Source of the DNA: SIBU01 sp964430335 | Lineage (GTDB): Bacteria > Patescibacteriota > Minisyncoccia > Phycocordibacterales > SIBU01 | NCBI GenBank assembly: GCA_964430335.1 | Contig: CAYSEN010000002.1 | Span: 1-64,000 of the forward strand | DNA length: 64,000 bases | Reading direction: 5' to 3' | In this document: piece after piece, positions 59,986 through 64,000 of the stretch | Numbering within the stretch: position 1 is the first letter of the stretch | Layout: each line of letters begins with the position of its first letter | Program-made: the position numbers and the translations under genes | The notes under the pieces: model-generated | The model's database searches: none | What the model was told of the DNA's origin: nothing | Seen by the model: only the letters and a program-made list of their open reading frames with translations

Positions 59986-60761
59986 GTGTTTGACGGAATA
60001 CCAAAGTGGTTTATAGAAAACCACTGGTGCAATGGCGACAGTGAGGTACCGGACCTACCCGTAAACCTCATCATCATGATTTCTTACGGAGCGTACAGAC
60101 CCGGGGGTCTAGCCCAACTCACGAAAGCAACGTCTGCGATCACCCACCGGGCTTGTGAGATAGCGAAGGCTCACACTGAAGCGGTGGTAGTGGCGAGTCC
60201 GTGCAAATATCTGTTCCCTGGGTCAGATCGTGATGAACAGGCTCTTCGGGACAAGATAGCTCGTGATTACGAGGTCTCGCCTTTTTGGGCAGAAGGCATG
60301 CTCAACTCAGTTGATGAAGGCCTGAAGTTGCTTAAGCTCATTCTAACCAGGGGAATTCGCGCTGAGCATACAGTGATCGTGACCGGCCAGTCACACTCGA
60401 GATTCGTGCGATGGTTGTACGGTTCATTGCTAGTCGGTTGCAAAATCACGGTGATCTGCGTTCCCTTCGAGACCGAATACCAAGCAGATCACCGGGCAAA
60501 GATGCAGCGTACAGCCTGGCGCTGGCTCATCGCAACATTTGAAAGGCACTTGGCCTTCGCGTTTCTCGGAAGAAGGATCNNNNNNNNNNNNNNNNNNNNN
60601 NNNNNNNNNNNNNNNNNNNNNNNNNNNNNNNNNNNNNNNNNNNNNNNNNNNNNNNNNNNNNNNNNNNNNNNNNNNNNNNGCTCATCGCAACATTTGAAAG
60701 GCACTTGGCCTTCGCGTTTCTCGGAAGAAGGATCGCGAAAATCCACCACAGTGTCGACTGA
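59986..60761 (+). CDS. DUF218-like protein, GC-rich, interrupted by an assembly gap
   Basis: The frame starts at a GTG (59986), preceded by AGAAAGG. As given it reads into 100 N and then a wrong frame, because the N run plus a 55-base duplicate add 155 bases. Merging the copies gives a continuous 206-residue protein ending at the TGA of 60759-60761. LIIMISYGAYRPGG, SVDEGLKLLKLIL and VIVTGQSHSRFVRWLYG fit the DUF218 strand-helix order, with VICVPFETEY and a C-terminal RTAWRWLIATFERHLAF. It is richer in GC than its flanks (33 of 60 in one line at 60121) and opposite to both neighbours. Assignment to DUF218 is moderate. Confidence 0.6.
60525..60579. repeat. 55-base duplicate flanking a gap, left copy
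   Basis: It is identical to 60680-60734 and is probably the overlap of two contig ends. Confidence 0.85.
60580..60679. other. Assembly gap of 100 N
   Basis: Exactly 100 N lie inside the DUF218-like gene. Removing the gap and one duplicate restores one open frame. Confidence 0.98.
60680..60734. repeat. 55-base duplicate flanking a gap, right copy
   Basis: Same 55 bases as 60525-60579. The true gene end follows 27 bases later. Confidence 0.85.
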
Positions 60762-60804
60762 CACTCTCGTGGACGCTAATCGTTCTTCGCCAAACGAATT
60801 TCAA

Positions 60805-60836
60805 AGCCGAACCGCTCCGCGGTTCGGCTCTTTTTT
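60805..60836 (+). terminator. Intrinsic terminator of the GC-rich DUF218-like gene
   Basis: AGCCGAACCGC and its complement form an 11-bp stem with a 3-base loop, followed by T6. It ends directly at the stop of the opposite GT2-methyltransferase gene. Confidence 0.9.
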
Positions 60837-62394
60837 ATTTGGTTTTCTTAGCGACTATATACAGATGACAAGCGACAGCATCTGCTCCCGGCATCCAGTA
60901 AAATAGAAAATCAAAAAATTTAAATGGTCCCATAAAAAGCATTAGAAAGTGCGTAATAAATGGTGCCAATTTTTTTATACCGAAAGAAAAAATTACTCCA
61001 AACCAATACGCTAAAAACATTAAAAGTGCACTGACTGGTCCTGAACGCACTCCACTATCGACAATTTCTAACTCCTTGAAAAGCTGTTTCAATCCACTTT
61101 TTGTCCATCGATTAAAATCATCCGGTGAAGCATGGAATGGGTGAACAAAAGGTGTACTGATATAAACAAAACCGCCAACTTTTAAAGTTCTTATTATTTC
61201 CCCGGCCACCTTCTTTGGTTCTGCTACGTGTTCCAAAACTGATTCAGAAACGATGGCATCTAGTGAATTGTCGGCAAAAGGCAAAGACGAACCGTCGGCT
61301 ACAATATCCACTTCAGGAAATGGGAAAATGTCGACGTTAATAAATTCTTCACCTAGTCTTTCAGGTCCAGAACCAACGTCCACCACCTTTGTTCCTTTCG
61401 GGATAAAATTTCTAATTTTTCTCGGGCCATTTACCAACATTAGGACCGGACAAAAGAAATGCCAGATTGCGTAGTAAAGAAGCGGAAATTGTTTAAAGAA
61501 AGATTTGAGCCAGTTAATTCCCTTTTCGTGTTCATCGCTAAAATGATTGATCGATTGCAAAGACAACATAAAAGGTCTGCCTGAACCGTCGACTCTGTAC
61601 TCCTTACCATTTTGAGCCACAAGCAAATTACCTATTTTTTTAAGAGGCTTGTGTTCTTCAGGATCGACAATCATTTTCTCAGTGTTTTTCACTGTGCCAT
61701 CTACACCCTTTTTTAAATGCAAAAGCCTGTCCTTCACAATTAAAATCAATGCCAAAATTCCATCGCTGTATCGAATTTTTTTGCCCTCTTCCACTCCACG
61801 TGGAGCGTGCGAAATCGGATGCTCAATCACATTGAAACCTAATCTCAAAGTTCTAATTAGAAAAGTAATATCCGATTCAAATTTTCCGGGAGTATATAGA
61901 TGCTTAGATTCTTTTGGAAAAACTTTGTAGCAAGTCCAGACATCAGTCATTTTTGCGCCGTACAAAACATTGATGAGCTTGGTAGTGACCCAAGTTCCCC
62001 ATCGCTGAATATAAAATCCTTTTCGTTTTTCATGGTGCAAATTTCTGGAACCATAAACAATCATTTTGTCATTTTTGACCTGAGCCAAAAGTGCGGGAAT
62101 TTCCTTTGGATTATATTCCAAATCGGCGTCTTGTATTAAAAGATAATCACCGGTCGCCACCGAAAGCCCGTCGCTCACCGAAGTCCCCTTTCCTTTGTTG
62201 ACCTCATGAGTAACAATCTTTAAACGATTTTTATTTTCCTCCAAAATCTGAGCTGATTTGTCTTTCGAAGCGTCATTTACACAGACCACCTCGACCTCCC
62301 AGCCAGGAAATTTAACATCAAAAACTCTCTTTAAAAGCTCGCGTAGAGTCTTCTCTTCGTTATAGATCGGAATAATTATTGAAAATTTACGCAT
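60835..62394 (-). CDS. GT2 glycosyltransferase-methyltransferase fusion
   Basis: The 519-residue protein has a DPM1-like GT2 domain at about 1-230 (SIIIPIYNEEKTLRELL, VNDASKDKS, LIQDADLEYNP, YGSRN) and a SAM methyltransferase domain at about 345-460 (VVDVGSGPERLGEEF, ADGSSLPFADNSLDAIVSES, STPFVHPFHASPDDFNRW). A linker of about 100 residues joins them (EHKPLKKIGNLLVAQNGKEY and FMLSLQSINHF). The first part probably loads a sugar on a polyprenyl phosphate; the second may methylate the same product. The C-terminus has hydrophobic stretches. It overlaps the next gene by 8 bases. Confidence 0.87.
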   Translation of the reverse strand: MRKFSIIIPIYNEEKTLRELLKRVFDVKFPGWEVEVVCVNDASKDKSAQILEENKNRLKIVTHEVNKGKGTSVSDGLSVATGDYLLIQDADLEYNPKEIPALLAQVKNDKMIVYGSRNLHHEKRKGFYIQRWGTWVTTKLINVLYGAKMTDVWTCYKVFPKESKHLYTPGKFESDITFLIRTLRLGFNVIEHPISHAPRGVEEGKKIRYSDGILALILIVKDRLLHLKKGVDGTVKNTEKMIVDPEEHKPLKKIGNLLVAQNGKEYRVDGSGRPFMLSLQSINHFSDEHEKGINWLKSFFKQFPLLYYAIWHFFCPVLMLVNGPRKIRNFIPKGTKVVDVGSGPERLGEEFINVDIFPFPEVDIVADGSSLPFADNSLDAIVSESVLEHVAEPKKVAGEIIRTLKVGGFVYISTPFVHPFHASPDDFNRWTKSGLKQLFKELEIVDSGVRSGPVSALLMFLAYWFGVIFSFGIKKLAPFITHFLMLFMGPFKFFDFLFYWMPGADAVACHLYIVAKKTK

Positions 62395-63784
62395 TTCGGG
62401 ATTTTACCTTATCTAAAAATTTTCGCCAGACCAACAAAAAGCCGTAAGCTGAAAAAATTAAAATAAAAGTGTTTACAGGCATTCTAAATCGCGCGTTCAT
62501 CCCAAAACCATTTACGGTAGTAATTAGGGCGAAATACACTACGAGCAAAAGGACAAATAGCGCCAACTGTGAAAATTTCTCCTTTCTGAAATACGTAAAT
62601 ACTCCGAGTAGATAAAACAGAAAAACTGAAACCCAAATAATTCTTGCGAACAAGACAAGCGCCCCCGGTGTAACAAGATATTTAATAATTATTCCGAAAA
62701 ATCTCATGGGCTCCGTGGTCAAAAGAGTAATGGCTGGCTTATCAAGCAAATTCGGAATAATGACATGCGAATAACCTAAAACAGTGAGCATGCCGTCGTG
62801 TGTCATAAAAGTAAGGATACTAATTCCAACAGATTTAGTGAGTGCCAGTTTATGATCCATTAAAATGCCGACAGCTTTTTTAGCAAATAACTTATCATTT
62901 GATGGTGTAATATCTGTGCCAGTCATTCCATTTTCAAATTTAGCCTGTCCGCGTTCGGCTTCATAAGTAGTGCCATTTTCAATGGCCATAACAGTAGGCA
63001 CAAGCACTGTGTAGAGGTTAAATCCGGCCTGTGAACTAATTCCAAACTTTCCAAACTCCTTATAATTTCTATAGCCCCAAGGAAACAAGATTAAACCGCA
63101 AACCGCTAAAAAATATATTGCATGCTTTAAATGCTCCAAATTTACTCGTCTTCTGTTTAGCAAATAAAAACCAGCCGGAACTAAAATTGGCAAAAATTGA
63201 ACAGTAGGTTTTATAAGCATCGCGAGTGCAAGAAAAACTCCTGACCAGACAGCATTTCTGATGGTTGAATTTTCGAAATATCTAAAAAGAAACAATGTGA
63301 AAACCAAAAGGACGAATGTAAAACTAGTTTCAGAAGCTAGTAGAAATGAATTTAAAATTGAATACGGTTCACACGCCAAAAATATGCCGACTAAAAAGAC
63401 GGCTTCTTTACTGACTATTCTTCCCGCCAATTTCATCCCGAGTATTGGAATTAAGCTGGCTAAAATTATTTCGAAAATAAAAACCGGAACGTATGAACCG
63501 AATGCTCCTGCGATAATAGCAATCGTCACAATCCAAGCCGGTGGCCTTAAGGCATTTGGACGATAAATTACTGGGCCGGGATCATCGGAATATCCGTTTC
63601 CTGCGATCAAATTTTTACTGATTTCATAATAGCCGTCTTGCGCTCTAATCGTGTCAATAAAATTTCCGTGATTTGCATTTAAATTTATGAAAAATAAAAG
63701 TAAACGCAAAACAAGCGCCAAAGCAAAAATGGCAATAAATAATTGATTGCGAGAAATAAAAGACTTTAGACTTTCAGTATTCAT
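62387..63784 (-). CDS. GT39/ArnT-like membrane glycosyltransferase
   Basis: The 465-residue protein has about ten hydrophobic helices and an N-terminal loop with IRAQDGYYEISKNLIAGNGY, resembling the acidic loop of GT39/PMT-like enzymes. It probably takes a sugar from the polyprenyl-phosphate donor made by the GT2 domain next to it and transfers it outside the membrane. It starts 3 bases after the GtrA-family gene stop, so the GtrA-GT39-GT2 set is a unit for lipid-linked sugar use. Confidence 0.85.
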   Translation of the reverse strand: MNTESLKSFISRNQLFIAIFALALVLRLLLFFINLNANHGNFIDTIRAQDGYYEISKNLIAGNGYSDDPGPVIYRPNALRPPAWIVTIAIIAGAFGSYVPVFIFEIILASLIPILGMKLAGRIVSKEAVFLVGIFLACEPYSILNSFLLASETSFTFVLLVFTLFLFRYFENSTIRNAVWSGVFLALAMLIKPTVQFLPILVPAGFYLLNRRRVNLEHLKHAIYFLAVCGLILFPWGYRNYKEFGKFGISSQAGFNLYTVLVPTVMAIENGTTYEAERGQAKFENGMTGTDITPSNDKLFAKKAVGILMDHKLALTKSVGISILTFMTHDGMLTVLGYSHVIIPNLLDKPAITLLTTEPMRFFGIIIKYLVTPGALVLFARIIWVSVFLFYLLGVFTYFRKEKFSQLALFVLLLVVYFALITTVNGFGMNARFRMPVNTFILIFSAYGFLLVWRKFLDKVKSRNA

Positions 63785-63787
63785 AAA

Positions 63788-64000
63788 TTATGACTGAATT
63801 TCATCCTTAAATACAAACATACGATAGACAAAAAAACTAAAGAATGCAATTCCTCCAGAAATCAAAAATTTGGCCAACATATACCAAACATGCAAGATTT
63901 CAACCAACACGTACATCAAAAATAGGTTGAGGAAAAAATTGGTGCCTGTAATTATAAAATATTTTGTTGCTTGTTTATGAATCTGATCGACAGAGCGATC
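63788..64000 (-). CDS. GtrA-family membrane protein (partial, 3' end)
   Basis: The last 70 residues are present and the start lies outside the window. Two hydrophobic segments (FIITGTNFFLNLFLMYVLV and FLISGGIAFFSFFVYRMF) and the terminal FVYRMFVFKDE match the C-terminal half of GtrA proteins, putative flippases for polyprenyl-phosphate sugars. Position next to GT2 and GT39 genes fits that role. Confidence 0.82.
   Translation of the reverse strand, partial: DRSVDQIHKQATKYFIITGTNFFLNLFLMYVLVEILHVWYMLAKFLISGGIAFFSFFVYRMFVFKDEIQS

Noticed and set aside
59804..60024. Minus-strand frames of 62 and 66 codons before the DUF218-like gene
   Set aside because: They are in the promoter and leader region, lack domains and overlap each other.
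60762..60906. C-terminal extension of the DUF218-like frame beyond 60761
   Set aside because: The extension exists only because the 100 N plus 55-base duplicate shift the frame by two; merging gives a stop at 60761.
1..64000. CRISPR arrays, tRNA or rRNA genes, prophage genes
   Set aside because: I saw no regular spacer-repeat units, no cloverleaf-like or ribosomal sequences and no phage structural genes.

Overview
The window is about 37% GC by eye, densely coded, and looks like a metagenome scaffold from a Candidate Phyla Radiation (Patescibacteria) bacterium, most likely a parcubacterial lineage. Pointers are the surface protein with GIGTT(S/T)P repeats at the left edge, very short intergenic gaps, few Shine-Dalgarno sites, SecA, Obg, MurB and GatB without lipid A genes, and many two-domain glycan enzymes. 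TGA is used as a stop (for example at 41931-41933 and 48519-48521), so this is not the code-25 group. Two runs of 100 N (47184-47283 and 60580-60679) are each flanked by an identical 55-base sequence. They look like unmerged contig ends rather than biology.

Layout. 1-2984 (-): the surface protein, with an N-terminal helix-turn-helix domain and one membrane segment. 2985-3725: no convincing gene, ending in a 21-bp perfect palindrome next to a REP-associated tyrosine transposase (3726-4400). 4445-17483 (-): housekeeping genes gatB, obg, a MYG1-family gene, two small membrane proteins, a nucleotidyltransferase, an ABC-2 transporter pair, three Nudix hydrolases with a HAD and a DUF1653 gene, secA, a DUF1189-like gene and murB. 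17603-20808 (-): an O-antigen-ligase/TPR protein and a CMP-sialate-synthetase-like enzyme. From 20882 a small HTH regulator opens a long (+) surface-glycan region. It holds GDP-fucose synthesis (gmd, fcl), an ABC polysaccharide exporter (wzm/wzt-like), GT10 and GT11 fucosyltransferases, a NeuB-type synthase fused to a TIM barrel, nucleotidyltransferases, a GDPD, WavE-like and GT42/DUF115-like proteins, methyltransferases and an epimerase set, up to 46379. 47347-63784 is mainly (-): further glycosyltransferases, an SGNH hydrolase-carbamoyltransferase-DUF5989-SxtJ module, GT39-like membrane transferases and a GtrA fragment at the right edge.

How it fits together. Most of the window builds, modifies and exports a fucosylated surface polysaccharide that may also carry a nonulosonic-acid-like sugar. 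Sugar nucleotides are made by Gmd, Fcl, UXS-like, NeuB/NeuA-like and nucleotidyltransferase enzymes, joined by GT2/4/10/11/42-like transferases, decorated by methylation, carbamoylation and perhaps acylation, and exported by Wzm/Wzt.

Unusual features. Three GC-rich single-gene units (IMPase-like 29966-30892, DUF218-like 46418-47098 and 59986-60761) sit in the AT-rich glycan region, each with its own promoter, structured leader and hairpin terminator, like autonomous acquired cassettes. At least seven transcription-unit heads have an extended -10 (TGN + TANNNT) or a consensus promoter only 6-9 nt before the ATG, which implies leaderless or nearly leaderless mRNAs. Heptanucleotide tandem repeats, two operator-like repeat clusters and several enzyme fusions complete the picture.
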